NCBI RefSeq assembly: GCF_018842675.1
Contig: NZ_JAGTWO010000003.1
Span: 1-64,000, forward strand
DNA length: 64,000 nt
Direction: 5' to 3'
Source of the DNA: Candidatus Pantoea bituminis
GTDB taxonomy: Bacteria > Pseudomonadota > Gammaproteobacteria > Enterobacterales > Enterobacteriaceae
A model generated the notes under the pieces. It saw only the letters and a list, made by a program, of their open reading frames with translations, ran no database searches and had not been told where the DNA came from. Positions 36,947 through 46,557 of the stretch are shown piece after piece (position 1 is the first letter of the stretch; each line of letters begins with the position of its first letter). The translations under genes and the position numbers were made by a program.

Positions 36947-37630
36947 TCATACCTTTTCTATTGCATTACGCATATCTAAAAAGAGCGAGCGCATAGCGTT
37001 ACCTACATTGCTGTAGCGTGTTGTCATATGCTCAACAACCCCCATACCCTGACCAAACTGCTGCGGTGCAGCTTTATCCATCGGAATAGCCGTCTCCATC
37101 CGGACCAGATTATCGAACTGGGCAATGTAGTTATCGATGTCTCTGTAATTGCGTCGGTTTGGCGGGACCTTATTCATCACTACATGAGCAATTTTCTTCT
37201 CACCCAACTCTGCTGAAATTTCATCCAGCACCTTACTGAATTCGTGAAGGCCGAGAATATCGGACGGATCATCCTTCAGCGGGGAAATGATGAGGTCAGC
37301 AAGCGCAACTGCAGCACGGGTGATAGAGGAGTCAAAGCCACCGCAGTCTACCAGTACGGTCTGTCCCTTCTCTTTAGCCTCCAGTACATCGGCGATGAAA
37401 CGGTCAACGACATTTTCCATATCATCAGTCAGGCGCACGACATTCCACCGAATATTTTCATCACGGAAGCCATTAAAAGTTGTCACGGCCGGGGTAGGGT
37501 CAGTGTCGTAGAAAGTATCAGGCTTAAGTTCAGGCGCGATGTTCAGGCTGATTAGCGACTTTCCGGTCCCGCCTTTTTTAATTGCAACTGCTACAACTTT
37601 TCCCGCGTATGGATTTGATGCGTTATTCAT
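36947..37630 (-). CDS. parA: ParA/StbA-type partition ATPase
   Basis: 227 residues from ATG at 37630 (GGAGAAGG upstream). Deviant Walker A KKGGTGKS (18-25), Walker A' with VLVDCGGFDSS, and DLIISPLKDDPSD. No N-terminal HTH, so it is a short type Ib ParA. It moves plasmid copies with the small downstream partner. Repeats in the promoter suggest autoregulation. Confidence 0.9.
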   Translation of the reverse strand: MNNASNPYAGKVVAVAIKKGGTGKSLISLNIAPELKPDTFYDTDPTPAVTTFNGFRDENIRWNVVRLTDDMENVVDRFIADVLEAKEKGQTVLVDCGGFDSSITRAAVALADLIISPLKDDPSDILGLHEFSKVLDEISAELGEKKIAHVVMNKVPPNRRNYRDIDNYIAQFDNLVRMETAIPMDKAAPQQFGQGMGVVEHMTTRYSNVGNAMRSLFLDMRNAIEKV

Positions 37631-37898
37631 ACCTTCTCCATCCTTAAAAAGTACATTTTCAGTATTTGTTGAGCACCTTATCAGTACACATAACAAAGTG
37701 CAACAAGGAGTACTTTAAAAATACTAAAAGTGTACATTTTTAGTATTTAAAGAGTGTGTTTGTGATACATAACATGAACTGACATATTCATCAGCATTGC
37801 CCTTCGGGCTAGGGCAGGGAAGGGGTACAATCGGGTTTTACTGGCGGGGTTATCTCAGCAAGATACCTGCGTTTCTTTCAGTTTTTTAGAGAAGATAT

Positions 37899-38483
37899 AT
37901 GGATATGTTTTTCTGGTTTTTGATCGCTATCGCTGTGATCGCTTACCTGATTTCAGGTGGAAAACGTAAACGGAAGGGGAACGTATACAGACGCAAAACT
38001 GATTATCAGCCTCCGAAGCGTGAAAGTTATGACTGTGCCACGGAGGTTGTAAGGGAGCAGTCTGTAGCAGAACGACAGCTGGTTACGGTCAGGAGCAACG
38101 AATTTTATAAACGCCCGCTGATGAATAAAAGTGAGTACGGCGTATTCTGCAGGCTTGAAAAAATGCTTTCAGCGTCACACCGTGGCTACCGCGTATTTTC
38201 CTAGGTATCACTCGGTGAGATTCTTGGCTCGGATGACAAGCAGGCTTACCTGGCGATTAACAGCAAGCGGGCAGACTTCGTGATCATTGACTGGTCAGGG
38301 CAGCCGATAGCCGTTGTTGAGTATCATGGCAGTGGCCACTTTAAGGACGATGCCATCGTACGTGACGCGGTCAAGCGTGAGGCATGTAGCAATGCAGGAA
38401 TAGCCTTTATAGAACTATCTGCCAGTTATACAGACGCTGATATTAAAACCATCAGTGACCATTTGCATGTAAAAGCCGCCTGA
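37899..38483 (+). CDS. DUF2726 protein with in-frame amber codon
   Basis: A membrane anchor (MFFWFLIAIAVIAYLISGG) is followed by a basic stretch and a DUF2726 restriction-endonuclease-like domain (EYGVFCRLEKML ... RADFVIIDWSGQPIAVVEYH then IAFIELSASY). The two halves are in the same frame, separated only by TAG at 38202-38204 (probably CAG in the parent, Gln). This is not an indel, so it may be a real nonsense mutation or an error. Corrected length 194 residues. Function unknown. Confidence 0.75.
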
Positions 38484-38900
38484 CGTCAGAGACATCACCA
38501 GTGAAGCCGTCTCTTCTTTTCCTCAAGTACGCGCCGCAGCTCCCTGCGGTGCCGCCTCAATTCTTGATGCAACATGCGCTGCTTGATCCTTTGAAAAACT
38601 TCGTTCTCGACCTCATGTGAACAGGTATCTGCTTCTATTTCGCAGCGGCTAATTTCCTGAAGTAGCCAGGTCAAGATGTTCGCCCGCTACGCCCTGTAAC
38701 TGTATCTGAGAAAACATATTTATAATCTTAATGCCGTGTAGTTTTCGTGGACAAATTTCAATCTTAGGGGATTAAATCGGCAGCTTAGACGATTTTTTAG
38801 GGGGAATTTACTGCTAATGCCAAATCATAGTTTGAAGAGAGTTTTAGTTTAATGCCATAACACAGAACATTTAATACAACAAATAAAACACCAATGATAA
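38484..38900. other. Interval with possible decayed small gene
   Basis: The minus strand from about 38680 to 38495 reads protein-like (LLQEISRCEIEADTCSHEVE, FQRIKQRMLHQELRRHRREL), ending at 38495. A possible start MFSQIQLQGVAGEHLDL (ATG 38717) is in another frame. Probably a broken ~75-residue gene. Confidence 0.3.
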
Positions 38901-38901
38901 A

Positions 38902-38921
38902 ACGGGCCGCATAGCGGCCGC
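38902..38921 (-). terminator. Terminator of the DUF2971 operon
   Basis: GGCCGC/GCGGCC stem (38905-38919) followed on the minus strand by CGTTTTATC, just after the stop of the last gene. Confidence 0.65.
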
Positions 38922-39308
38922 TTAATACATTATTTTCTTAGTAAGATCTCCCTTTTTAACTTTATTAGCAATAAGCGTTCCATAAAATATCCATCCACAC
39001 AGAACCAGTTCAATAAATTTTATTACATCAAAAGATTCATTCTTAACATGCATCTTCACATAAACGAGTTCAAATGTAATAGCAATCGAAACAATAACAG
39101 TTGTAATGTCGATACAATCTTTTAGACCTTTCTTTTCAAAACCTTTTTTGTCTTTAACATACAAAGATAAAACAACTATACCAAGGGCGTAAGAATTCAA
39201 TATATCATCTCCGAGCCTATCCGAAGCTATAAAAAAGTGTAGCCAGCCAACGCCAAAGAAAACCAATACAGTAAAAACAAATTTCAAAGCTAAATCCTTA
39301 CGTTTCAC
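38922..39308 (-). CDS. Hypothetical membrane protein (third gene of DUF2971 cassette)
   Basis: 128 residues, three to four membrane helices (KFVFTVLVFFGVGWLHFFIA, ILNSYALGIVVLSLY, ITTVIVSIAITFELVYV, FIELVLCGWIFYGTLIA). AT-rich like its two upstream partners and separated by 33 bases. Not recognised. A membrane effector in a defence-like cassette is conceivable but unproven. Confidence 0.55.
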   Translation of the reverse strand: MKRKDLALKFVFTVLVFFGVGWLHFFIASDRLGDDILNSYALGIVVLSLYVKDKKGFEKKGLKDCIDITTVIVSIAITFELVYVKMHVKNESFDVIKFIELVLCGWIFYGTLIANKVKKGDLTKKIMY

Positions 39309-39341
39309 ATTTAATTTCCTAAGTATTTCCTAAAAATCATC

Positions 39342-39617
39342 CTATCGCATTTTTTCACTTATAGCGCGCATGGAGGCAATGTATTTCTCTAGCCCTCCCA
39401 TTCTGTTAAGCGCTCTAAAGGCGTTTTTCCTTGCTGCATTGTCTACATCACGTTCAGAGATGCTGCACCAGCCACAAGTTTTCTTCTGTTCATCTATAGG
39501 TTCATTGCATTTTTTACACTGAAAGTTAACAGGTTCAATTCTTCCATTTTTAAATCTGTGTGACTTATTGTTGATTGACAGAAGGAAAGGATTGGTTGTT
39601 GTTTTTCCTATAACCAT
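39342..39617 (-). CDS. Small zinc-ribbon protein (second gene of DUF2971 cassette)
   Basis: 91 residues with CKKCNEPIDEQKKTCGWC, a C-x2-C...C-x2-C zinc ribbon at about 34-51, and a helical tail. Its ATG overlaps the DUF2971 stop by 10 bases, so coupled translation is likely. Family unknown. Confidence 0.6.
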   Translation of the reverse strand: MVIGKTTTNPFLLSINNKSHRFKNGRIEPVNFQCKKCNEPIDEQKKTCGWCSISERDVDNAARKNAFRALNRMGGLEKYIASMRAISEKMR

Positions 39618-40288
39618 TTCAAAATAACGACACTTTGCTTTTTTGAAAGTGCTTTGATCTTCTCTTTTAAATCTGCTTTTGCTTTATGCCCAACAATTAT
39701 TGCCGTTATGCAACTTATTGGCACTGGAAGCAGCATAAGCCAGTCTTCAGGCTTGATTAGGGCTTGCTCGTCAATAATTACTCGCCTCTCTTGTTCATAT
39801 TCCCAATAACACTGTTTTGTAAGATAAGCTGCATGCCTTATATAAGCCTGAAGGAAATAAATGTAGCGTGGTTTGCAAATATGAAAAGCCCTCGCGAGGG
39901 TAGGCTCAATGCCTTCATCAGGAGAGTCCTTGTAATCCACATCTTCTATCCCTGTATTTTCTCCAAAACCAGTTTCTTCAATATGTTTTTTTAACTTCTC
40001 TTCATTTATTTCTATAACAAACCCAGATGAATTTCCAGCATAATGAGCCCACATAGGAGGAATTACAGGACTTTTAGTGAAACACGTTGCTGGCTGCTTT
40101 ATTACCATGCTAATCATTTCATTATAAAAGGCTAACTCATCTGATCCGCGATTAAAGTCAATTGTTAAAAAGAACTCATATGGATCATTATAGTCTTCTA
40201 AATAAGAAAATTTGATACCTATATGCTTTTCATCAAGCATTATTCTGTCAGCGATATCAGCGCCCATAAATTTATATAAATTTGCCAT
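39608..40288 (-). CDS. DUF2971 family protein
   Basis: 226 residues from ATG at 40288 (an upstream ATG at 40312 is less likely). Hallmarks are FSYLEDYNDPYEFFL near the N-terminus, TCFTKSPVIPPMWAHYAGNS, GFVIEI and YWEYEQERRVI. DUF2971 proteins recur in variable islands and have been linked by neighbourhood to phage defence; a biochemical role is not established. First gene of a three-gene AT-rich unit. Confidence 0.8.
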   Translation of the reverse strand: MANLYKFMGADIADRIMLDEKHIGIKFSYLEDYNDPYEFFLTIDFNRGSDELAFYNEMISMVIKQPATCFTKSPVIPPMWAHYAGNSSGFVIEINEEKLKKHIEETGFGENTGIEDVDYKDSPDEGIEPTLARAFHICKPRYIYFLQAYIRHAAYLTKQCYWEYEQERRVIIDEQALIKPEDWLMLLPVPISCITAIIVGHKAKADLKEKIKALSKKQSVVILKWL

Positions 40289-40419
40289 GCCTTCATCCTT
40301 AAGCCATAACACAAACTGAAAAGGTCGTTAGGAATCTTCCTAAGATTTTCCGAGCGTATCTCCGGGTGGCACAGCGAGTCAACCTCTATTGTTACATTTA
40401 TGTAAATTTACTGAGGTGT

Positions 40420-40531
40420 CCAAAAGCGGTCGGTTTCGGACACGTTGCGCAACTGGTGTCCGAAAGTAGGTGAATTTTATTTCGTACATGCTTTATGATA
40501 AGTACACCCATTTCGTACAGAAAGTAACGCT
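40420..40531. promoter_or_regulatory. Probable res/promoter site of the serine recombinase
   Basis: GTGTCC/GGACAC inverted boxes (about 40420-40460), TTTCGTACATG and its repeat TTTCGTACAG (about 40480 and 40508) lie directly before the recombinase gene, as subsites do in Tn3-type resolvases. Confidence 0.5.
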
Positions 40532-41116
40532 ATGTCACGAGTTTTTGCCTATTGCCGGGTGTCCACACTTGAGCAGAACACTGAAAACCAGCGCAGAGAA
40601 ATCGAGGCAGCAGGTTTTGCCATCAGACCGCAGCGTTTAATCGAGGAATATATCAGCGGATCAGTCGCCGCCGGAGAGCGTCCTGGATTTATGCGGCTGC
40701 TTGATAGAATGGAAAATGGTGACGTCCTCATCGTTACAAAGCTGGACCGCCTGGGACGTAACGCTATGGATATCAGGAAAACGGTTGAACTGCTCGCCAC
40801 ATCAGAAATTCGCGTTCACTGTCTGGCGTTAGGCGGTGTGGATCTCACCAGTCCGGCCGGAAAAATGACCATGCAGGTTATTTCTGCCGTCGCTGAGTTC
40901 GAACGAGACTTACTGCTTGAGCGCACCCATGCAGGTATTGCCCGGGCTAAAGCTTCAGGTAAACGTTTTGGTCGTCCGCCTGTCCTGAGCGAGGAACAAA
41001 AACGTGTAGTTACAGAACGTCTAAAAGCCGGGATAAGTACCAGCGCCATTGCGCGTGAATTTAATACCACCCGGCAAACCATACTCAGGGTAAAAGCAGG
41101 AAAGCAACAATCCTGA
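40532..41116 (+). CDS. Serine recombinase (resolvase/invertase family)
   Basis: 194 residues. Catalytic Ser in [12 protein letters not shown] (about residue 10), [12 protein letters not shown], the long E helix and a C-terminal HTH ([20 protein letters not shown]). Typical full length for a resolvase. It stands at the border of the metal island, and such enzymes accompany ars loci on enterobacterial plasmids. Confidence 0.92.
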   Translation: MSRVFAYCRVSTLEQNTENQRREIEAAGFAIRPQRLIEEYISGSVAAGERPGFMRLLDRMENGDVLIVTKLDRLGRNAMDIRKTVELLATSEIRVHCLALGGVDLTSPAGKMTMQVISAVAEFERDLLLERTHAGIARAKASGKRFGRPPVLSEEQKRVVTERLKAGISTSAIAREFNTTRQTILRVKAGKQQS

Positions 41117-41253
41117 ATACAGAAACGGCTTCAGACGTGATCGTCCGCTTTGTGCCAGAAGCGGACGTTAATGCATTACCTGCTCAGAAGCAGATTAGTC
41201 ATTTAAAGTCATCAACAGAGTGCCAGGATGATTAAATTAATGTTTGACGCTGA

Positions 41254-41281
41254 CTATATTTCTATTATTCTGGAAATATAG
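41254..41281. promoter_or_regulatory. ArsR operator
   Basis: Perfect 9-bp inverted repeat CTATATTTC/GAAATATAG with a 10-base spacer, 14 bases before the arsR start. Confidence 0.65.
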
Positions 41282-41295
41282 TTATTGGAGCCAGC

Positions 41296-41631
41296 ATGGA
41301 CTTACATACCGCAGCAAACGCACTTCGGGAGCTGGGCCACCCGACCCGTCTCAGCATATACCGGGAGCTGGTCAGGGCGGGTCATGACGGCCTGCCGGTT
41401 GGCGAACTACAGAAGCACCTTGAGATTCCTGCCTCCACGCTCAGCCATCATCTTTCTGCGCTGATGTCTGCTGGCCTCATAAGTCAGGAACGGCAGAGCC
41501 GAACCCTGTTCTGCAGGCCCTGTTATGCTCAGCTTGAGCAGCTGATGGCTTTTCTGACCGAAGAGTGCTGCGCCGGCGGCAGCGACTGCAGCCTGTCTGC
41601 CGCGATCCCCCTTAAAGAGACGCCATTGTGA
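41296..41631 (+). CDS. arsR: ArsR-family repressor
   Basis: 111 residues, winged helix ([38 protein letters not shown]). Metal cysteines are probably in the C-terminal [11 protein letters not shown], a placement typical of C-terminal-site ArsR proteins. It overlaps arsH by 4 bases and forms an operon; As(III) should release it. Confidence 0.9.
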   Translation: MDLHTAANALRELGHPTRLSIYRELVRAGHDGLPVGELQKHLEIPASTLSHHLSALMSAGLISQERQSRTLFCRPCYAQLEQLMAFLTEECCAGGSDCSLSAAIPLKETPL

Positions 41632-42350
41632 ATAACGTGAATGATGCCCTGAACAATATCGATCTGACGCTCCTGGATGCGCCCCTTACGGAAGAGAAGC
41701 TGAAGGCCGCAGAAGTGCCGCACCCGCCCCGCATCCTGATGCTCTACGGCTCGCTGCGGGAACGCTCTTACAGCCGGCTCACCACGGAAGAGGCTGCCCG
41801 GTTGCTGACGGCTATGGGCGCGGAGGTGAAAATATTTAATCCGTCCGGCCTGCCGCTGCCGGATGATGCACCTGAGACGCACCCGAAGGTTGCAGAGCTG
41901 CGCGAACTGGTGCTCTGGTCAGAAGGCATGGTCTGGTGCTCACCGGAGCGTCACGGTGCCATGACCGGCATCATGAAGGCGCAGATTGACTGGATACCGC
42001 TGACGTCCGGTGCGGTCCGCCCGTCACAGGGAAAAACCCTCGCGGTCATGCAGGTCAGCGGCGGATCGCAGTCGTTCAACGCCGTAAACCAGATGCGCAT
42101 TCTCGGGCGCTGGATGCGAATGATCACCATCCCGAACCAGTCATCCGTGGCAAAAGCCTGGGCCGAGTTTGATGAGGACGGTCGCATGAAACCATCACCG
42201 TATTACGACCGCATCGTGGACGTCATGGAGGAACTGATGAAGTTCACCCTGCTGACGCGCGGGCGAAGCAACTACCTGACCGACCGCTACAGTGAAAGAA
42301 AAGAGAGTGCCGCTCAGCTCTCAGAGCGGGTCAATCAGCGCAGCATATAA
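41628..42350 (+). CDS. arsH: ArsH, NADPH-dependent FMN reductase / organoarsenical oxidase
   Basis: 240 residues with the flavodoxin-like [20 protein letters not shown] (FMN phosphate loop) and [20 protein letters not shown]. ArsH oxidises trivalent organoarsenicals and confers methylarsenite resistance. Intact; followed by a strong terminator. Confidence 0.95.
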   Translation: MNNVNDALNNIDLTLLDAPLTEEKLKAAEVPHPPRILMLYGSLRERSYSRLTTEEAARLLTAMGAEVKIFNPSGLPLPDDAPETHPKVAELRELVLWSEGMVWCSPERHGAMTGIMKAQIDWIPLTSGAVRPSQGKTLAVMQVSGGSQSFNAVNQMRILGRWMRMITIPNQSSVAKAWAEFDEDGRMKPSPYYDRIVDVMEELMKFTLLTRGRSNYLTDRYSERKESAAQLSERVNQRSI

Positions 42351-42376
42351 AAAAGCCGGCAGATGCCGGCTTTCTT
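42350..42376 (+). terminator. Terminator after arsH
   Basis: AAAAAGCCGGC-AGAT-GCCGGCTTTCTTT: a 7-bp stem followed by T-rich sequence, usable in both directions. Confidence 0.85.
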
Positions 42377-42409
42377 TCACACTCGTTATGTCTGCAGCCT
42401 GGTGAAAAA

Positions 42410-42837
42410 TCAGTCTCTGACGCGGTGACCGTGTTCATCAATGAGCACTTCACCATCCTCTTTGGTGAACGCGCCCTGCTGCGGGTCTGGCAGTATATCC
42501 AGAACTACTTCAGAGGGGCGGCAGAGCTTCGTTCCGAGCGGCGTCACCACCACCGGGCGATTAATAAGGATCGGATGAGCCAGCATGGCGTCCAGTAGCT
42601 CGTCATCGCTGAACCGGTCTTCTGCCAGCCCGAGCTGCTCATACGGCTCCGTATTTTTCTCAGCAGAGCGCGCACGCTGATGCCCATGTCCGCAATCAGC
42701 TTCTTCAGCTCGTCGCGTGACGGCGGTGTTTCCAGATACAGAATAACCTTGGGTTCGGTGCCGCTGTTGCGGATAAGCGCCAGGGTGTTGCGGGACGTCC
42801 CGCACGCCGGGTTGTGATAAATGGTGATGTCAGTCAT
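42410..42837 (-). CDS. arsC: Arsenate reductase (glutaredoxin-dependent), one frameshift
   Basis: N-terminal MTDITIYHNPACGTSRNTL with catalytic Cys12, substrate arginines in PPSRDELKK and (after repair) NRPVVVTPLGTKLCRP. An A5 run near 42655 lacks one A; restored, ALLRKNTEPYEQLGLAE gives 142 residues as in E. coli plasmid ArsC. It reduces As(V) to As(III) for ArsB. Confidence 0.92.
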
Positions 42838-42886
42838 AAGCGGTACTCCGTAAAGGCGCTGCACAGTCGCAACACCGGGGTTAAGG

Positions 42887-44168
42887 TTAAACAGACAGGC
42901 GCAGGGCCAGCGCGGCCAGCGTCACAAAAAGTACCGGCAGGGTCATCACGATGCCCACGCGGAAGTAGTAGCTCCAGCTGACAGTAATATTTTTTGCGCC
43001 AGTACGTGCAGCCACAGCAGGGTAGCGAGGCTGCCGATGGGGGTGATTTTCGGGCCGAGGTCGCAGCCGATGATGTTGGCGTAAATCATCGCTTCCTTCA
43101 CCACGCCCTGTGCGGTGCTGCCGTCAATCGAAAGCGCACCAACGAGCACGGTAGGCATGTTGTTCATGACAGAAGAGAGCGCCGCCGTCAGGAAACCGGT
43201 GCCGAGCGTTGCGCCCCAGACGCCGTGCTCTGCAAACCGGTTCAGGGCGGCAGAAAGGTAATCAGTCAGGCCGGCGTTACGAAGACCGTACACCACCAGA
43301 TACATGCCCAGCGAGAAGATAACAATCTGCCAGGGCGCGCCTTTCAGCACCTTGCCGGTATCAATCACGTGTCCTTTGCGGGCAACCAGCCAGAGAATAC
43401 ACGCCGCCACCGCTGCCACCAGGCTTACCGGCACGCCGAGTGGTTCGAGAGCAAAGAAGCCGGCCAGTAGCAGGATGAGAACAATCCAGCCGGTTCTAAA
43501 AGTGCGCGCATCGCGAATGGCCTCACGCGGCGCCTTCAGTTTCGTCAGGTCGTAGGTGGCCGGGATGTCCCTGCGGAAAAACAGGTGCAGCATCACCAGC
43601 GTGGCGGCCACGGAGGCGATATTTACCGGCACCATCACCGAGGCATACTCGCTGAAACCCAGCTTAAAGAAGTCCGCCGTGACAATGTTCACCAGGTTCG
43701 ACACGATGAGCGGCAGGCTGGAGGTGTCGGCGATGAAACCTGCTGCCATCACAAACGCCAGCGTGGCGCCGGGGCTGAAGCCCAGCGCCAGCAGCATGGC
43801 GATGACGATCGGCGTCAGAATAAGCGCTGCCCCGTCATTAGCGAACAGGGCGGCTACCGCCGCACCCAGCAGAACGATACAGGTGAACAGCAGCCGGCCT
43901 TTTCCGCCTCCCCAGCGGGAAACGTGCAGCGCCGCCCACTCAAAAAGCCGGACTCGTCGAGCAGCAGGCTGATGATGATGACGGCAATAAAGGTAGCCGT
44001 AGCGTTCCAGACAATCTGCCAGACCACCGGAATATCTCCAATCTGTACTACGCCGGTCAGCAGCGCCAGAGCGGCACCTATAGTGGCACTCCAGCCAATA
44101 CTGAGCCCTTTTGGCTGCCAGATAACCAGCACCAGGGTCAGGATAAAAATCGCACCCGCCAGAAACAT
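42887..44168 (-). CDS. arsB: Arsenite efflux pump, two frameshifts
   Basis: Twelve-helix Ars[63 protein letters not shown]5 run near 43940 and an A6 run near 42988 each lack one base; corrected, it reads ESGFFEWAAL and [18 protein letters not shown] and ends at 42887, about 427 residues (family about 429). It extrudes As(III)/Sb(III) across the inner membrane. Confidence 0.93.
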
Positions 44169-44265
44169 ACTCTCTCCTTCTTAAATATAACCGCCCGTTA
44201 AAGCGGGCTTCTAAGTGTATGCTGTAAAACACATGCGTTTAATCGAATGTGTTTTGATAAAATTC

Positions 44266-44619
44266 TTACATGCAGACAACCTTGCCGTTGGTGGTTGCGT
44301 TATCGCGTTCAGCCTGCTGGCTGAGCTTAAGGATGTCATCCCGCTGGCACAGGTAAGCCTGTTCAATCACTGCTGCTGCCCAGGCTGGCATGTGTGGCGA
44401 TAACCGGTAATGGATCCACTTGCCGTCTCGCCTGTCGATCAGCAGCCCACTCTCCCTGAGAAGTGCAAGGTGACGGGAGATTTTTGGTTGTGATTCATTC
44501 AGCGTGGATGAAAGCTCGCAGACGCAGAGCTCCCCTTTTTCGCGCAACAGCAGCACCAGGCTGAGCCGGGTTTCGTCAGAAAGATTTTTAAAAAGTTGCA
44601 GGGGCAGAAGTGACGGCAT
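44266..44619 (-). CDS. arsR: ArsR repressor of arsRBC
   Basis: 117 residues from ATG at 44619 (GGAGAAATT upstream). Metal motif ELCVCELSS and recognition helix ESQPKISRHLALLRESG are classical for plasmid ArsR. It heads arsRBC, transcribed opposite to arsRH. Confidence 0.93.
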   Translation of the reverse strand: MPSLLPLQLFKNLSDETRLSLVLLLREKGELCVCELSSTLNESQPKISRHLALLRESGLLIDRRDGKWIHYRLSPHMPAWAAAVIEQAYLCQRDDILKLSQQAERDNATTNGKVVCM

Positions 44620-44839
44620 AATTTCTCCTTCGTGGCGGACAGCAATAAGTCTCGTCTTCTGCAGACGAAAGGTCAATTTTATATTTATAAATTCATATAT
44701 GTTGTGGCGGGCTGACTGCCTTTTCTGCACAGCTGTATGCGAACATAACTATTAACAGATGAGTTCAGACCTGCCTTAGCTGTGATCTGGACCGCCATGA
44801 AGATAGCAGCTTACCGGACGTGAACCTTTTATATAATAA

Positions 44840-44862
44840 TGCCGCCACAGCGGGCGGCATAT
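44840..44862 (-). terminator. Terminator after acr3-like gene
   Basis: GCCGCC/GGCGGC stem at 44841-44859, followed on the minus strand by ATTATTATATAAAAG. Confidence 0.55.
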
Positions 44863-44871
44863 CACTTACGC

Positions 44872-45852
44872 TCACACGTTATTGCGCCCCAGTCTGGGGA
44901 TGAGACGCACGTAAACCAGCTCGCTGATTAGCTCAACCATGGTCTGAGCCACGATAACAGCCGGCAGGACGGGCACCGCGCCCGGAACTGCCAGCGCCAG
45001 CGGTAATATGACCAGAGAGTTTCGGGTAGCGCCACTGAAGGCAATAGCTCTTCCTGCCGCGGGCTCCAGATGAAAAACCTTAGCCATGCTCCATCCGCAC
45101 AAAGGTGCTAACGCAGCAAAAGCCAGATAGACAGGCACTGCCTGAACAGCAACAGACCAGGCTTCACCCAGCTGCGGCAGCATGGCGGCCACAACAATGA
45201 AAAGAACTGTCGCAGTTGCCGGAACGGGCAGCAGACCAATACATTCGGAAGCCTTTTGCGCTAAATGAATTTTGCGGGCCATAAACTGGGTTAGTGCAGC
45301 AAGGATCAGGGGGACAGCGATAAGCCAGATGAATGCATGAATAAAGGGTGCGGGCTGCACCAGTTCAGAGGCATTTTCGCCAAGAAATAAATGCAGGTAT
45401 ACCGGAAGCAACAGAATCTGCACCATAAGTAATACCGGCGTGGAGGCCAGTAAAAGACGGGCATCAGCACGACCAAGTTGCGAAAATGTCACCACGTAAT
45501 CTATGCAGGGAGTCAGCAGGACCAGAAGCACTCCGAGGATAAGCACCGGGTTTTGCGGAAGAAAACTGACCAGTACTGCGACCAGAATCGGCACTAAAAG
45601 GAAATTAGTCAGCAGGAGAGGCAGAATAAAACGTACTCTCGTGAACGCACCGCCAAGTTCGGCCACGGGCACTTGCAGAAAGGTGACATAAAGCATCAGA
45701 GCCAGTGCGGGATTGATGGCACTTTCCAGGCGGTCAGTCCCCGGCAAAAGCATTGCTGAAAAACATCCGGCTGCCACTGCAACGAAATAAATGGCAATTT
45801 GACTATGCTCAAGCCGGTCCCTGATCCGTGCTGCTTTATTTGCTGTTTGCAC
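44872..45852 (-). CDS. ACR3-like arsenite transporter (BASS superfamily)
   Basis: 326 residues, about ten membrane helices. The cysteine in LLTPCIDYVVTFSQLGRADA lies in the position of the essential ACR3 cysteine. ATRNSLVILPLALA is also typical. It probably exports As(III) in exchange for protons. The upstream arsR2 ends 52 bases before it, forming a second arsenite-export unit in the island. Confidence 0.85.
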   Translation of the reverse strand: MQTANKAARIRDRLEHSQIAIYFVAVAAGCFSAMLLPGTDRLESAINPALALMLYVTFLQVPVAELGGAFTRVRFILPLLLTNFLLVPILVAVLVSFLPQNPVLILGVLLVLLTPCIDYVVTFSQLGRADARLLLASTPVLLMVQILLLPVYLHLFLGENASELVQPAPFIHAFIWLIAVPLILAALTQFMARKIHLAQKASECIGLLPVPATATVLFIVVAAMLPQLGEAWSVAVQAVPVYLAFAALAPLCGWSMAKVFHLEPAAGRAIAFSGATRNSLVILPLALAVPGAVPVLPAVIVAQTMVELISELVYVRLIPRLGRNNV

Positions 45853-45904
45853 AGGCTAAATCCCTCTGTCTCTGTGTTGGTTATTGTGACTGCAAAAGCG
45901 ATGT

Positions 45905-46269
45905 TCAGGCATTATTTTCAGGCCCTGTTGGCATACCGGTACATTTAGAAAATAATTCGATGGCCTGATCGCAATAATGACAATGCCCCTGACAGCAGTC
46001 GTGCATCAGAAAGGCCACTAAATCGGCCAGGTCTGTCCAGCAGGCGCTGTAGATAACCGATTTGCCTTCGCGGCGACCGGAGATAAGGCCGGCGTGCTCG
46101 AGTTCTTTCAGGTGAAAAGACACTCTGGAGGGGATGAAGCGTCGAGAGCGGCAGCAATGTCACCTGCGGACATGCCACCTGCGCCCGCTACAACAAGCAT
46201 TCTGACTATTCTGAGTCGTGATTCATGTGCCAGTGCTGAGAACGCAATAAGTGCTCTGGTTTGCTCCAT
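45905..46269 (-). CDS. arsR: ArsR-family repressor 2, one frameshift
   Basis: MEQTRALIAFSALAHESRLR begins at 46269. A C4 run near 46135 lacks one C; restored, ALDASSPSRVSFHLKELEHA continues to CHYCDQAIELFS. About 121 residues. Cysteines in HDCCQGHCHYC are probable metal ligands. It controls the acr3-like gene. Confidence 0.85.
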
Positions 46270-46276
46270 TATAATT

Positions 46277-46304
46277 CTTCATTTCATGAATATATGAAAT
46301 GAAG
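46277..46304. promoter_or_regulatory. ArsR2 operator
   Basis: Perfect 11-bp inverted repeat CTTCATTTCAT/ATGAAATGAAG with a 6-base spacer, 8 bases before the arsR2 start codon. Confidence 0.75.
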
Positions 46305-46557
46305 GGTATTTTATTCTGGAAACTTTTACCAGAGGCTATGCGATGCGGTTGAACCTTTGATGTTACTTTCCGGCGATCAGGGGCAGTCCTGCCAGGATAC
46401 GCTACGAAACAAATGGAAAGTGAATGCTGAACGATGTCACACAGCTTTTAACGGCAGCATATTTTCAGCTGACTGAATGGCCGGGCATGCCGGAGTAATA
46501 TGGCAAAAAAAGCCTGTTTATTTAGTGAACCGTCCTGCTGATAGTAGAAAAGCAGCA

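Larger units (their letters stand above)
35960..37762. repeat. Centromere/operator-like repeats TGTACATTTTNAATACTT around parAB
   Basis: Copies or inverted copies at about 35963-35982, 36460-36480, 36908-36928, 37648-37668 and a palindromic pair at 37709-37758 (AGTACTTTAAAAATACT ... GTGTACATTTTTAGTATTT). They sit before and after the partition genes, as partition sites and auto-regulatory operators do. Confidence 0.65.

Noticed and set aside
40420..41116. Complete Tn3-type transposon
   Set aside because: A resolvase and res-like boxes are present but there is no transposase and no 38-bp terminal inverted repeat in the neighbourhood.
43585..44184. 199-codon plus-strand frame opposite arsB
   Set aside because: Shadow of the hydrophobic arsB gene; no family resemblance.
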